DNA of 26,909 nt, from positions 1 to 26,909 of the IMG/VR virus record IMGVR_UViG_3300028844_006872. One strand, written 5' to 3'. The notes under the pieces are model-generated. The model was not told where the DNA came from, made no database searches, and worked only from the letters and a program-made list of their open reading frames with translations. This DNA is from a virus. This document shows, piece after piece, positions 1-7,382 of this stretch (position 1 is the first letter of the stretch; each line of letters starts with the position of its first letter). Position numbers and translations under genes: made by a program.

Positions 1-1489
1 CCCTCTGTATCTGGGCAATCTTTGCTTGATGGTATTTGACAGCGCCGCCAAGCTGGGACTCCTGTATATTGGCTACTCTAGCGAACCCGCCGGATCTGCG
101 GAAAGCTTCGCCACCTGCCTGCACGGCATTTCTTTCTTTGCGTCGCCTTTTTACTTCCGCCTTAGTGAGCGGCTCAAAATCTCGCCTGCGGTTACCTCTG
201 ACAACGTCCCGGAGTGGGGTGCCACCTATCAGAGAATTTACTGCCTTTTCGGTAGACTTGGCCTCTATCTTTATGGCCGCTAGCTTGTCCTGCAGCTTTT
301 TAAGCTCTTCGTATTCCTTGGTGCCTTTGCGAGGCTTTCCCAACGCCGCTATTTGGTCTTCAGCTTTCTTTGCCTGCCGACCCAGAAGCACAAGGGCGTT
401 TTCATAGTCCGCCAACCCTTCAGGCTTCTTCAACCTTATGCGGTTTAAGGCGCTGACTCCCTTACCCGCCTTTAAATCTTCTTTGCGTTTATCCGCAGTC
501 GCTTTCTTCTCTTGGTTAAGCAGGTCGATTCGCCTCTTAGCGGCGGCGCTGTCCTTTCCTATCTGTGCTTCTGCTTTTACGTTGGCGGCGGCACGCCTTT
601 TTTCACGGGCTTCTGCCCTTTCATCAGCCCTCTTAGCCGCCTCTGCCGCGGCCGCTTCTGACTTTTGGATCTTATCCCGCATCCGGGCTTCGCGATTCAT
701 CCGGGCGTTGGTCGTCAGAGCTTCGTCGTGATCAAGCTCTTTCTGCTTGCTCAGTGGCAACAGCTTTCTCTCGACATCCTTCGCTTCTTGACTTACGGCT
801 TTGACGTCTTTCGCAAGTAGGGGGCTGCCCATGGTGGTGTCGCCACCTCTCACCATGTTCTGGTAGGCGGCATCGACCTTTTTCATCGAGTCGCGCAGGT
901 GCAGGAGTTCAGAGTTGTAAGCTCTTATCTGGTTTAACGATTCCTTAGTGAAGTACTTCTGCCCTTTCTCATCCCTGACATCCGTCAGGCGGCCGATGCT
1001 ATCCGGGGTAACGCGGTAGCGCTTGCCTGTCTTTTTCCCCTGAGCATCGTGGTCGTCTACGTAACCCCTGGAGAATGCTCCATACGCCCTTTCAAAATCC
1101 TCTGTTCCAAATTTTGCGGTTTTGTCTTGCAGTTGAATCTGCTGGCTCGCCAACCCTTGCATGGCTGTGTATGTCGTCTGCAGCCGCTTCAACTTCCGAT
1201 CGGATAGCTTTGCCAGGCCCGAGTTGCCCCTTTCTTCTAGGGGGGTATTCGTGAGCTTGGTTATTTCCTTATTTACCTTCTCCATCTCCGACCGCAATTG
1301 ATCCAAGGTAGAGCCCACGTCGAACTTCACCTTGATGTCGGTGGTGACCGGCTTCATAGCGTTGAGGGTTCTCAGGATATAATTGCGTATAGCTTTCTTA
1401 CCGAGGACTTCTCCCGGTTTAAGGAGAACGTCCAGCTTCATCTCGGCAGTAAGGGTGCCCTTTGATCCTGTAACTTGTGTGCTTCCCAT
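1..1489 (-). CDS. Tape-measure-like tail protein, N-terminal part (3' end outside window)
   Basis: Reading leftwards from an ATG at 1489 the frame is open for 496 codons to the window edge, so the gene is cut by the boundary. The first 30 residues begin MGSTQVTGSKGTLTAEMKLD. The rest is strongly charged and helical: Lys/Arg/Glu/Ala-rich blocks such as SEAAAAEAAKRADERAEARE (about residues 277-296) suggest long coiled coils, and a basic stretch KRRRKE lies near residue 450. No membrane segment is visible in the part seen. Position supports a tape measure, the protein that fills the tail tube and sets tail length: it follows the tail tube gene and a gene in the tail-chaperone slot. Length is at least 496 residues, as expected for the start of a tape measure. 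A different coiled-coil tail protein is possible because the diagnostic C-terminal part is missing. Confidence 0.7.
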   Translation of the reverse strand, partial: MGSTQVTGSKGTLTAEMKLDVLLKPGEVLGKKAIRNYILRTLNAMKPVTTDIKVKFDVGSTLDQLRSEMEKVNKEITKLTNTPLEERGNSGLAKLSDRKLKRLQTTYTAMQGLASQQIQLQDKTAKFGTEDFERAYGAFSRGYVDDHDAQGKKTGKRYRVTPDSIGRLTDVRDEKGQKYFTKESLNQIRAYNSELLHLRDSMKKVDAAYQNMVRGGDTTMGSPLLAKDVKAVSQEAKDVERKLLPLSKQKELDHDEALTTNARMNREARMRDKIQKSEAAAAEAAKRADERAEAREKRRAAANVKAEAQIGKDSAAAKRRIDLLNQEKKATADKRKEDLKAGKGVSALNRIRLKKPEGLADYENALVLLGRQAKKAEDQIAALGKPRKGTKEYEELKKLQDKLAAIKIEAKSTEKAVNSLIGGTPLRDVVRGNRRRDFEPLTKAEVKRRRKERNAVQAGGEAFRRSGGFARVANIQESQLGGAVKYHQAKIAQIQR

Positions 1490-1516
1490 AGCTATTACCT
1501 ACTCGTTAATGATTAA

Positions 1517-2095
1517 TTAGAACCCGGCGCTGGCAAGCGCTCTCGGGTCGATCGCCTTGCCATCCGTATAGTCGTCCGCGCTGGCGTCGACAGTGGTCTC
1601 TGGCGACTCATCCTTATAGCCACCGCCGAAACCGTAAACGACAGACTCATATCCTACCTTGATGCGTTCCCACTCTGAATGCACCCACTGGGTGGCAATC
1701 AGCAAGACGTCTTCCCTGTCGGTGTCGCAGTACAGTTTCTTTGCCAGCTCGTAGTCAAGGCCGGCTATCACAAGGCACATGTTGTGCGGCTCAAGGCTGG
1801 CCATCCAATCAGAGAATGACGTGGCAAAGCCCTTCTTGCCGTCGCCCTTATCACCCCCCTTCTCCGGCTCCTCGTCGGCCAGCTCTTCAAGTCTGTCCGA
1901 GACGTACTCAACATCCTCGTCGGTGATCTCCCTGTCAGGCATCGCACGCTGCAGGCAGTCCTTCACCGCCTGCTGAACCAAGGCGTACTCCGGCAAGTCG
2001 CCAAGCTTACCTGTCGAAATACTGAGGTCTTCAAAAAACAGGAAAGACAGTGGGAACCGCCTCTCATAGGATGCCTTGTAAAACAGGCTGGGCAT
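1517..2095 (-). CDS. Probable tail assembly chaperone (by position)
   Basis: This 192-residue acidic protein lies between the tail tube gene and the tape-measure-like gene, the slot of lambda gpG/gpGT-type tail assembly chaperones. I chose the ATG at 2095 (MPSLFYKASYERR) because a GGTGGAGAG ribosome site sits just upstream; a TTG at 2110 would add five residues and overlap that site. The middle (about residues 75-90) is a Glu/Asp/Lys/Gly-rich linker, followed by a second folded-looking part with SDWMASLEPHNM and WVHSEWERIKVGY. No clear programmed -1 frameshift is visible, so a G/GT-type fusion product is not supported. It is separated from the tube gene by a strong terminator and has 27 bases before the next start. 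Function is inferred from order, not from a recognised domain. Confidence 0.6.
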   Translation of the reverse strand: MPSLFYKASYERRFPLSFLFFEDLSISTGKLGDLPEYALVQQAVKDCLQRAMPDREITDEDVEYVSDRLEELADEEPEKGGDKGDGKKGFATSFSDWMASLEPHNMCLVIAGLDYELAKKLYCDTDREDVLLIATQWVHSEWERIKVGYESVVYGFGGGYKDESPETTVDASADDYTDGKAIDPRALASAGF

Positions 2096-2112
2096 AGTTC
2101 TCTCCACCAAAG

Positions 2113-2138
2113 AAAAGGGGCCGCAGTTGCGGCCCCTT
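2113..2138 (-). terminator. Intrinsic terminator after the tail tube gene
   Basis: On the minus strand an 8-bp perfect stem (GGGGCCGC / GCGGCCCC, plus strand 2117-2124 with 2129-2136) with a 4-base loop is followed directly by TTTTCTTT. Two further A-T pairs can extend the stem. It lies 40 bases past the tail tube stop codon, before the chaperone-position gene, so it probably trims readthrough and raises tube-gene mRNA relative to the genes below. Confidence 0.85.
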
Positions 2139-2178
2139 GAACTTACTGATGTTTAGGCTGGATGTCCAGCCAAGTGGA

Positions 2179-3015
2179 CTACGTGGTGCTGTCGCCACCG
2201 CCGAAGTACATGCCTGTTGGGTGATCAGGGATGATGTTCGCCAGGTCTTCCAGGTCGCCACCAGCTCCGTACTCAGTCGCAGCAGGCTGCAGCAGTTTCA
2301 CGTTCAACTCAGTGGACGCAAAGTCCTCTGCGTTGGTTGCGAAGGTCATGCCGCCACCGATGGAACCCTTCCAGAAGTCAAAGCCAATCGGACGACCGGT
2401 TGCACGTTCCAGCTGTAGGATCTGACAAGCAAAGTAGTTCGTCTGGAGAATGGCGCCAATGGCAACCTGGTTGGCCAGGTAGACGAAATCTCCAACGGCT
2501 ACGTTATGCAGTAACGGGGTATTAGAGTCCAGGGTGATGGTGAGGGTGGCGGCCGAGAGAACGCGGCATATGCTCACATTGGCAACCGTGGAGTCTGTCT
2601 TGCCAAAGATGACAATCAGATCACCAGCCGTGTCCATGCCGGTAATGGAAGAAACAGTAATTGTGCTTTCCCCAGCATTCGCGGTAGCGGTAGTAGTGGT
2701 TGACACGTCAAGCGGCTCGCTGGCGCTAGGCACAACGCCCTCACCCAGCATCACCTGCAGGTTACGACGTGAATACTCACGCAGCGTTGCAGTAATGGAT
2801 GATTCCTGGGATACAACAGCGGTATCAACCAGCACCTTCGGGAAGCCACCGAGCAGGTCGACAGATTCCTGAGACACTTCGACGGTTGCATTATCGATAA
2901 GGCCGATGCTGTGCTCTTGTTTCAGTTTCAACGCTGCAGCGACAGGTCCAATGCGCATTTCAGCGGTGCCGATACTAAATTTGGTAGTACGTGGGGAACC
3001 GAGTTTATTAGCCAT
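2179..3015 (-). CDS. Major tail tube protein
   Basis: This 278-residue protein is proposed to polymerise into the tail tube through which DNA is injected. It begins MANKLGSPRTTKFSIGTAEM and carries the segment VEVSQESVDLLGGFPK, followed by QESSITATLREYSRRNLQVML (in part), an arrangement familiar from phage tube proteins with an N-terminal tube fold. Roughly residues 100-190 (Thr-rich, then DLIVIFG, TLTITLD, VGDFVYLANQV) look like an inserted beta-sandwich domain. The C-terminal part has FDFWKGSIGGGMTFATN. The start has a strong GGGAGGAAATTAAAC ribosome site. The gene stands alone between a possible promoter/hairpin upstream and a strong terminator downstream, as expected for a protein needed in many copies. 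The family assignment is from sequence pattern and gene order. Confidence 0.75.
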   Translation of the reverse strand: MANKLGSPRTTKFSIGTAEMRIGPVAAALKLKQEHSIGLIDNATVEVSQESVDLLGGFPKVLVDTAVVSQESSITATLREYSRRNLQVMLGEGVVPSASEPLDVSTTTTATANAGESTITVSSITGMDTAGDLIVIFGKTDSTVANVSICRVLSAATLTITLDSNTPLLHNVAVGDFVYLANQVAIGAILQTNYFACQILQLERATGRPIGFDFWKGSIGGGMTFATNAEDFASTELNVKLLQPAATEYGAGGDLEDLANIIPDHPTGMYFGGGDSTT

Positions 3016-3045
3016 GTTTAATTTCCTCCCTTACGGGGTTGAAGT

Positions 3046-3064
3046 AAAACGGGGAGAAGTCCCC
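3046..3064 (-). terminator. Possible weak terminator or 5' hairpin before the tail tube gene
   Basis: On the minus strand a 5-bp stem (GGGGA / TCCCC, plus strand 3051-3055 with 3060-3064) with a CTTC loop is followed by GTTTTA. It lies in the 91-base gap between the neck gene ending at 3107 and the tube gene start. The short stem and short T run make it weak; it could equally be a hairpin in the tube mRNA leader. Confidence 0.35.
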
Positions 3065-3073
3065 ACAAAGTTA

Positions 3074-3103
3074 ATTTTACAGCACATATCGTAGGTTACG
3101 CAA
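3074..3103 (-). promoter_or_regulatory. Weak promoter candidate for the tail tube gene
   Basis: On the minus strand TTGCGT (3103-3098) is separated by 18 bases from TAAAAT (3079-3074). The -10 match is good but the -35 matches only its first three bases. It sits in one of the few gaps long enough for a promoter in this operon, ahead of a high-copy gene. Support is pattern only. Confidence 0.2.
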
Positions 3104-3106
3104 TTT

Positions 3107-3823
3107 TTACAGTTTCTTAATAACATCTTTACGCATCTGCTTACCAAGGTAAGCAGACACTCTTCTGATAAACGGTCGACCCACTTTCCGGTCTTCCGCC
3201 CATCTCGCTCTAGCCAGGCCTTTCCTTCCGGTAAAAAATTCTCTGCCTTGCATTGGCACTTTCTCTTGGGCTTGAGCGAAAGCGTGTGTGATAAGCGTCT
3301 CAAAGGGTGCGGGCAATTCTTTAAATTGCATGAACATCCGCGTGTTGATTCTTCCCTTGTGGTGGTTACGCGTCGCCTTCGCCTCGGTGACGCGCACTAC
3401 CCCCTTACCAGCTACCTGCTCGCTATAAGCTTTGGAAAGGCTGTCCTCGTGGTTCTCCATACCAAACTTTTGCCAGAACCACAGGCTCAGGGGCGGTCGT
3501 AATTCGTAGCGCCTCTTCTCTGGGTGCGCGTGGTCGAGCCGCTTCCAATCGACAGTGGTAACTGTGCCTATGCTGCCGTCTGCATTGCCAATGCTGAGGG
3601 TGCGCGAGCCGCCGCTCGTTACATTCTGCGGCATGCCCAGGCCATTCAGCTTCCGCCCTACTTCACGGATCGCGTTCTGATAGTGGTCATTCACGATCGG
3701 CCTGACCTTCTTCATTACGTAGTCCACCGCGGTGTCCGAGGTTGCCTCAACGACCTCCTTAGGAACACCGGTCTTGAACTCGATGATGTTAGGGGTGCCG
3801 CTTAAGTTCGTGAACTTAGCCAT
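3107..3823 (-). CDS. Neck / tail-completion protein (HK97 gp10 or lambda Z-like by position)
   Basis: A 238-residue basic protein lies directly before the tail tube gene, where tail-completion or tail-terminator-type proteins are encoded in lambda- and HK97-like phages. Visible segments are VMKKVRPIVNDHYQNAIREV (about residues 36-55), a mid-region RRYELRPPLSLWFWQKFG, and a positively charged C-terminus ending YLGKQMRKDVIKKL. The size is closer to lambda Z (about 190 residues) or a long gp10-type protein than to a U-type terminator. The ATG at 3823 overlaps the upstream gene by 8 bases, which suggests coupled translation; no strong separate ribosome site is seen. The assignment rests mostly on order. 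Confidence 0.55.
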   Translation of the reverse strand: MAKFTNLSGTPNIIEFKTGVPKEVVEATSDTAVDYVMKKVRPIVNDHYQNAIREVGRKLNGLGMPQNVTSGGSRTLSIGNADGSIGTVTTVDWKRLDHAHPEKRRYELRPPLSLWFWQKFGMENHEDSLSKAYSEQVAGKGVVRVTEAKATRNHHKGRINTRMFMQFKELPAPFETLITHAFAQAQEKVPMQGREFFTGRKGLARARWAEDRKVGRPFIRRVSAYLGKQMRKDVIKKL

Positions 3824-4268
3824 CGTCGACGACCCGTGCTATCACACTGATAAGCCGGATGCCTGACTCCTTGTCAAAAAGCTGCTGGTCCACTGACACA
3901 TCGGTAAACGTCATGGTGCCGCGTTGCGTCGTACCGTCACCGCCGGGGCTGTAGTCCTTTATCGGCATGGTCGTTCCCTTCTTTATGACGCCGCTGACGG
4001 CGCTGAGCAGATCGGCAAGGGCATAGTTGCCCGGGTCGAGGGTGGTCTTTGCCCCGATCCCGAAGTTCAACAGGTACAGGGGTGGCACGGGCGCATCGTC
4101 CAGGCTGAGCATGGTCCACACGATGGCGGCGTCTGTCCCTGCCAGCAATTCAGCCGTGTTCACCGAATCATCCAGATCCACAAACCGGGTGCCGCCGCCA
4201 AAAGCTTCGGCGATATCGACGCCTGCCTTGTCAATCGTGGACTTTACATAGGAGATAAATTCAGGCAT
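3816..4268 (-). CDS. Probable tail terminator or neck protein
   Basis: This 150-residue protein starts MPEFISYVKSTIDKAGVDIA and contains alternating beta segments (AAIVWTMLSL, PPLYLLNFGIG, GTMTFTDVSV) and a C-terminal RLISVIARVVDDG. Size and position suit a tail terminator of the lambda U / HK97 gp10 neighbourhood: an alpha/beta ring protein that caps the tail tube at the connector. Its ATG overlaps the stop of the upstream gene (TGATG), so translation is probably coupled. I do not recognise a diagnostic motif, and it could instead be a head-closure component. Confidence 0.5.
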   Translation of the reverse strand: MPEFISYVKSTIDKAGVDIAEAFGGGTRFVDLDDSVNTAELLAGTDAAIVWTMLSLDDAPVPPLYLLNFGIGAKTTLDPGNYALADLLSAVSGVIKKGTTMPIKDYSPGGDGTTQRGTMTFTDVSVDQQLFDKESGIRLISVIARVVDDG

Positions 4269-4858
4269 CAGGCACGCTCCAGTCCGCGGGCTTCAGCAGC
4301 GTGCAGTATCTGGTGTACTTCTTTGAGCTCATAGTCTATCCCGGCCACCCTCAACTCCTTGTCAACAGACAGATCTGACAGGGCAGCGAGCGGCAAAGTG
4401 AAGATAAAAGTACCGTACCTGACGAGATCAAATTCGTCAGATCCCTGGGAGGTGTAACGCTCCATGTGGCAATGGTAGGTGGCGACGATGTTCTCCACTC
4501 GGGTACCCCCTATGCCGGAGGGCGCCGGGGTGGTCGTGTACTCGATGACCTCCGCGGTGTACTGCGCTTCCTGCAAAAGAAAACTGGTGGCGTAAGCCGT
4601 ATCGTCCCGGAAATCGTGGTTGAAACTGGCAACTATATAAATCTGTCCGCCGGGGCTGCGCACAACACCGTAAGGACGGAGAGAGGCGCCGTCGTCCTGC
4701 ATGTGGTACATACGCTGCAAATGGCCGAAGGTGCGCGGGCCAAGGAATCTGTCGTAGGTAAGGAAGTCGCCGTAAGCTATGTTGCTGACCCAGGCAGAGC
4801 CGTCCCACCCGTCCAGTGGTACCGAGTTAAAATAGCCGGCCGCCTGTCTGAGCTCCAT
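4268..4858 (-). CDS. Connector protein of unknown exact role (head-closure candidate)
   Basis: A 196-residue protein with an N-terminal region MELRQAAGYFNSVPLDGWDG and several beta strands (GGQIYIVASFN, RYGTFIFTLPLAAL), ending with an amphipathic helix ELKEVHQILHAAEARGLERA. It lies between the gp6-like adaptor gene and the terminator-like gene, so a head-closure (stopper) or second adaptor role is plausible. It is larger than typical stopper proteins, which are near 110 residues. Start and upstream stop share one base (TAATG), a coupling arrangement. No family was recognised with certainty; it is a real gene by its place in a tightly overlapped chain. Confidence 0.45.
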   Translation of the reverse strand: MELRQAAGYFNSVPLDGWDGSAWVSNIAYGDFLTYDRFLGPRTFGHLQRMYHMQDDGASLRPYGVVRSPGGQIYIVASFNHDFRDDTAYATSFLLQEAQYTAEVIEYTTTPAPSGIGGTRVENIVATYHCHMERYTSQGSDEFDLVRYGTFIFTLPLAALSDLSVDKELRVAGIDYELKEVHQILHAAEARGLERA

Positions 4859-5331
4859 TAGCCTGTCACAGGGTCATAGTCAGGCGTGCCGCCCTGCATA
4901 ATGGAAACCGACAGCACGGCGGCCTGACCCTCACCCTCGGCCAGCTTGTTACGGTACAGGTCTCTGCGGCCTACGACCCTGTCCATCAGGGAATCGAGGT
5001 CGAGCGACGGGAACCGTTGCATCTCGCTCTTGCCATCCGAGATCATCATGGGAATGCCGAGGGTCATCTGCGTGACGACCGAGGCAGCACAGAACCATTG
5101 GGCATACAGGTTGAGATAGGCTGCCTTCAACTTGTCGGCAGCGGAGGCTCCTGAGGCGACACCGGCGGCATACAAAGCGGCATGGTTAGGTAACCAAACG
5201 GATAAATCAGCCTCCAGCTCGAGAGCTAGCTGCTGATCAATCAGTGACGAATCAGGAATGTCGCCAGGCGTGAGGCCAATGGCCCCACGCACAGCGTCAG
5301 TCGTTGTATAGGCTGTGATAGCCTCGGACAT
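4858..5331 (-). CDS. Head-tail connector (adaptor) protein, gp6-like
   Basis: This 157-residue, mainly helical protein starts MSEAITAYTTTDAVRGAIGL, followed by DIPDSSLIDQQLALELEADL and AADKLKAAYLNLYAQWFCAA. The pattern of an N-terminal helical pair with a conserved Asp-rich loop, then a long helix with aromatic residues, is like HK97 gp6-type adaptors that bind under the portal ring. A C-terminal segment RVVGRRDLYRNKLAEGEG may form the tail of the adaptor helix. The start abuts the stop codon of the preceding gene. The fold guess agrees with gene order, but sequence similarity is not decisive. Confidence 0.55.
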   Translation of the reverse strand: MSEAITAYTTTDAVRGAIGLTPGDIPDSSLIDQQLALELEADLSVWLPNHAALYAAGVASGASAADKLKAAYLNLYAQWFCAASVVTQMTLGIPMMISDGKSEMQRFPSLDLDSLMDRVVGRRDLYRNKLAEGEGQAAVLSVSIMQGGTPDYDPVTG

Positions 5332-5619
5332 TTAATCGCACACCTTTAGGATGCCCGCCTTGATCTGGGCATCCAACCAATTTCCTTCCTTCACAACACC
5401 CGGCATGGGGCCAACTACCTGATACTTAATACCAGTGATTGGGTCACCAATGGAGTTGTAAACGGCCACGACCTGGACTTGGTCGCCTTGTGGAACCTTC
5501 TTGACCGGCTCTGGTGCAGCGGCAGGTCGGGGCTTACTGGCTGCAGGCTTCTGCGGGGCTGACCCCATAGCCGCGGCTTCAGCGTCCTTTACTTCAGGGG
5601 TATCTTTCTTCAATCCCAT
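5332..5619 (-). CDS. Small hypothetical protein in the lambda FI position
   Basis: A 95-residue protein with two parts: an Ala/Pro/Lys-rich flexible N-terminal half (about residues 10-42, APQKPAASKPRPAAAPEPVK) and a compact C-terminal half containing VQVVAVYNSIGDPITGIKYQ and ending in IKAGILKVCD. It is the first gene after the capsid gene, where lambda has FI, a packaging-assisting protein, but there is no convincing sequence likeness. The C-terminal half might be a small beta domain that binds the capsid or portal. A clear AGAGGAGA ribosome site precedes the ATG at 5619. The capsid terminator lies just upstream, so expression may depend on readthrough. Confidence 0.5.
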   Translation of the reverse strand: MGLKKDTPEVKDAEAAAMGSAPQKPAASKPRPAAAPEPVKKVPQGDQVQVVAVYNSIGDPITGIKYQVVGPMPGVVKEGNWLDAQIKAGILKVCD

Positions 5620-5636
5620 CGTCGTTCTCCTCTATG

Positions 5637-5665
5637 AAAAAAAAGGGGACCCTAAGGCCCCCTTT
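5637..5665 (-). terminator. Intrinsic terminator after the major capsid gene
   Basis: On the minus strand AAAGGGG-GCC pairs with GG-TCCCCTTT around a 4-base loop (plus strand 5642-5651 with 5656-5665, one G-T wobble), followed by a run of T residues matching the plus-strand A run from 5637. It begins 27 bases past the capsid stop codon and 18 bases before the next start. Such a site fits the need for excess capsid mRNA over connector mRNA. Confidence 0.85.
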
Positions 5666-5691
5666 ATCTATCAGGCCTATTACCGTTTGCC

Positions 5692-6894
5692 TTAAGCCTG
5701 TGTCAGGACCATCTTCTTCCAGGCATCTGCCATCAGCTTGTGGCTGATTTCGCCATAGTCGACGCGGAAAGAGGTAGCCCGACGCATCACATAGTTCTCA
5801 ATGGCGGAGTAGGCAGCGTTGACATTGACGATGCGACGAATCGCATAGCGGCTATCAAGCCCGACCACGGTCTGAGCACCAATAACGGCGGTGTCCATCA
5901 GCAGTACTCGCGGAGAAGCGATACCCAGATTCATCACGCTGAACAGGGAATCGATGCGTGGTGAGTTGGGATCGTCAGTCGCGTTGATAGGCTTGCCAAC
6001 ACGATTTTCAATCGCCATCGCGGTGTCAATGTCACACATGATGTGGGATACCGACATGGTGCGGTAGTTATCGCGCAGGAAGTGGATCCACGCTTTCTGG
6101 GTCATCCCGCCTGCTACCTGAGTAGCGTCCAGAGACTTTGCCTCGAAAGCGGTGAGGCCAACGCCATCAGGATCAGTATCGACATCAGCAGTAGCAGCTG
6201 TCATATCGATGATGGCTTCCTCAACAATCCGGATGCGTTCCTGACCGGCCTGCTGTGTCATGGCAATGCCCACCAGGTCAAGCGTAGTAGCTTCCAGCGC
6301 CTGATCTGAAATGGTAAGGCCAATCGCCTTGGTCGGAATCCGGTGGCTGCGTTCTGCCAGCGTGATGGTGACCAGAGCTGACGGCTCTGCCAGCTGAGCG
6401 ATAGGCTGGCTGCGGTATTTGTCGGCCTGCGGAGCAGTGACATTGATCACCGGCTGGTCAACCTTCGGAGAGGTAACAAACGCAGTAGTAGCAATCATGC
6501 TGTCGTAGCCTGCCAGCAAGTCGTCCTTGGACTCAGAGAGCTCACTTTCAATGATCTGCATGATCACTTCAGGGAAAAGCAGTCGACCTGTGACAGTGTT
6601 GTTGCCAGTGCCGTCGTTACGGACGATAGAGGCAGCATCCATCTTGATGTTGCCATCGATGACGGACTTCATTGTCGGCGGGTGAATGCCGGAAGAGCGG
6701 TCGCCGCGAACAAACAGACCGGCCTGAGCCATGCACTGTTCGAAAGTGGTCGGGCCGCCGGCTTGAGACGGGTACTGTGTCTCAAGGTGCTGACTCAAAG
6801 ACTGCTGGTTCTCGCCGGCAGCGCGGTACGCGGTTACATCAAAATCAACTTCCTGACGCGAACCGGTGTGGTCTACAATATTAAATTTAGGCAT
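5692..6894 (-). CDS. Major capsid protein (GpE-like, HK97 fold expected)
   Basis: This 400-residue protein is the shell subunit candidate. I chose ATG 6894 (MPKFNIVDHTGSRQEVDFDV) because GAGGAGG lies 7 bases upstream; a longer frame to 6990 would overlap the preceding decoration gene and lacks a site. About the first 110 residues are polar and may act as a removable scaffold-like arm. The shell-like core starts near TGRLLFPEVIMQIIESELSE and includes a P-domain-like region RSHRIPTKAIGLTISDQALE, the helix QQAGQERIRIVEEAIIDM and the C-terminal motif MRRATSFRVDYGEISHKLMA. Neighbours (protease, scaffold, decoration upstream, connector genes downstream) agree. Family naming is from pattern and order. 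Confidence 0.85.
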   Translation of the reverse strand: MPKFNIVDHTGSRQEVDFDVTAYRAAGENQQSLSQHLETQYPSQAGGPTTFEQCMAQAGLFVRGDRSSGIHPPTMKSVIDGNIKMDAASIVRNDGTGNNTVTGRLLFPEVIMQIIESELSESKDDLLAGYDSMIATTAFVTSPKVDQPVINVTAPQADKYRSQPIAQLAEPSALVTITLAERSHRIPTKAIGLTISDQALEATTLDLVGIAMTQQAGQERIRIVEEAIIDMTAATADVDTDPDGVGLTAFEAKSLDATQVAGGMTQKAWIHFLRDNYRTMSVSHIMCDIDTAMAIENRVGKPINATDDPNSPRIDSLFSVMNLGIASPRVLLMDTAVIGAQTVVGLDSRYAIRRIVNVNAAYSAIENYVMRRATSFRVDYGEISHKLMADAWKKMVLTQA

Positions 6895-6920
6895 TTCAAA
6901 GACCTCCTCAGGCTCGTGGG

Positions 6921-7370
6921 TTAGATGCGTTCCATCAGGATAGTGTCGCCGGCAGCACCGGTTCCTGAAACAATGGCAATACAGCGCCACTTATGGACAG
7001 TGGGCGCACCTGGGTAAACGCGGATAATGCCTGCGGTGCCCTGGGCTATCGGGGTGTCTGCTACAAGCAGCTCACCAACAGCAACGGTGCCTAGTTCGGA
7101 GGCACCAACAACAGCCTCCAGGCGGCGGTTTTTCTGAACCGAGCCAAGGGAGAAGCCATCATTAACAGTAGCAGGCTCGAGAGCAATAACGACACCCTCG
7201 ATCTCTTCGTCCTTTGCCAGTGGGATGTAACCAACTGCAGCAGGGTTGAGCTTGACACCCTTACCTATGTCGTTCTCGACATATTTGTTACTGGAATCGG
7301 CGCCCAGCGGAGTAGAAACAACATCAGCTAACGGATCGTTAACCAGTACGGTGTAATTAAAAACTGTCAT
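6921..7370 (-). CDS. Head decoration protein (lambda gpD-like position)
   Basis: A 149-residue, beta-rich protein encoded immediately before the capsid gene, the place of lambda gpD-type decoration proteins that bind as trimers to the expanded shell. It begins MTVFNYTVLVNDPLADVVST. The central part carries GVKLNPAAVGYIPLAKDEEI, LGTVAVGELLVADTPIAQG and a C-terminal WRCIAIVSGTGAAGDTILME, giving a run of short strands with Gly turns, typical of these proteins. It is a little longer than lambda gpD (110 residues). The start has a GGGGGTTATCTC leader. Size, composition and order agree; there is no catalytic motif. Confidence 0.65.
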   Translation of the reverse strand: MTVFNYTVLVNDPLADVVSTPLGADSSNKYVENDIGKGVKLNPAAVGYIPLAKDEEIEGVVIALEPATVNDGFSLGSVQKNRRLEAVVGASELGTVAVGELLVADTPIAQGTAGIIRVYPGAPTVHKWRCIAIVSGTGAAGDTILMERI

Positions 7371-7382
7371 GAGATAACCCCC

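Noticed and set aside
26-731. Plus-strand open frames near the left edge
   Set aside because: They lie opposite the 496-codon minus-strand tape-measure-like frame and have the Ser/Leu/Arg composition expected of antisense to Lys/Glu/Ala-rich coding sequence.
1853-1859. A GGGGGGT heptamer in the chaperone-position gene as a -1 frameshift site
   Set aside because: It is in the right register, but slipping back one base places TGA next, so no extended chaperone product could form.
6895-6990. A longer major capsid protein starting at 6990
   Set aside because: The extra residues overlap the decoration gene, look unlike a capsid start, and the ATG at 6894 has a strong GAGGAGG site.
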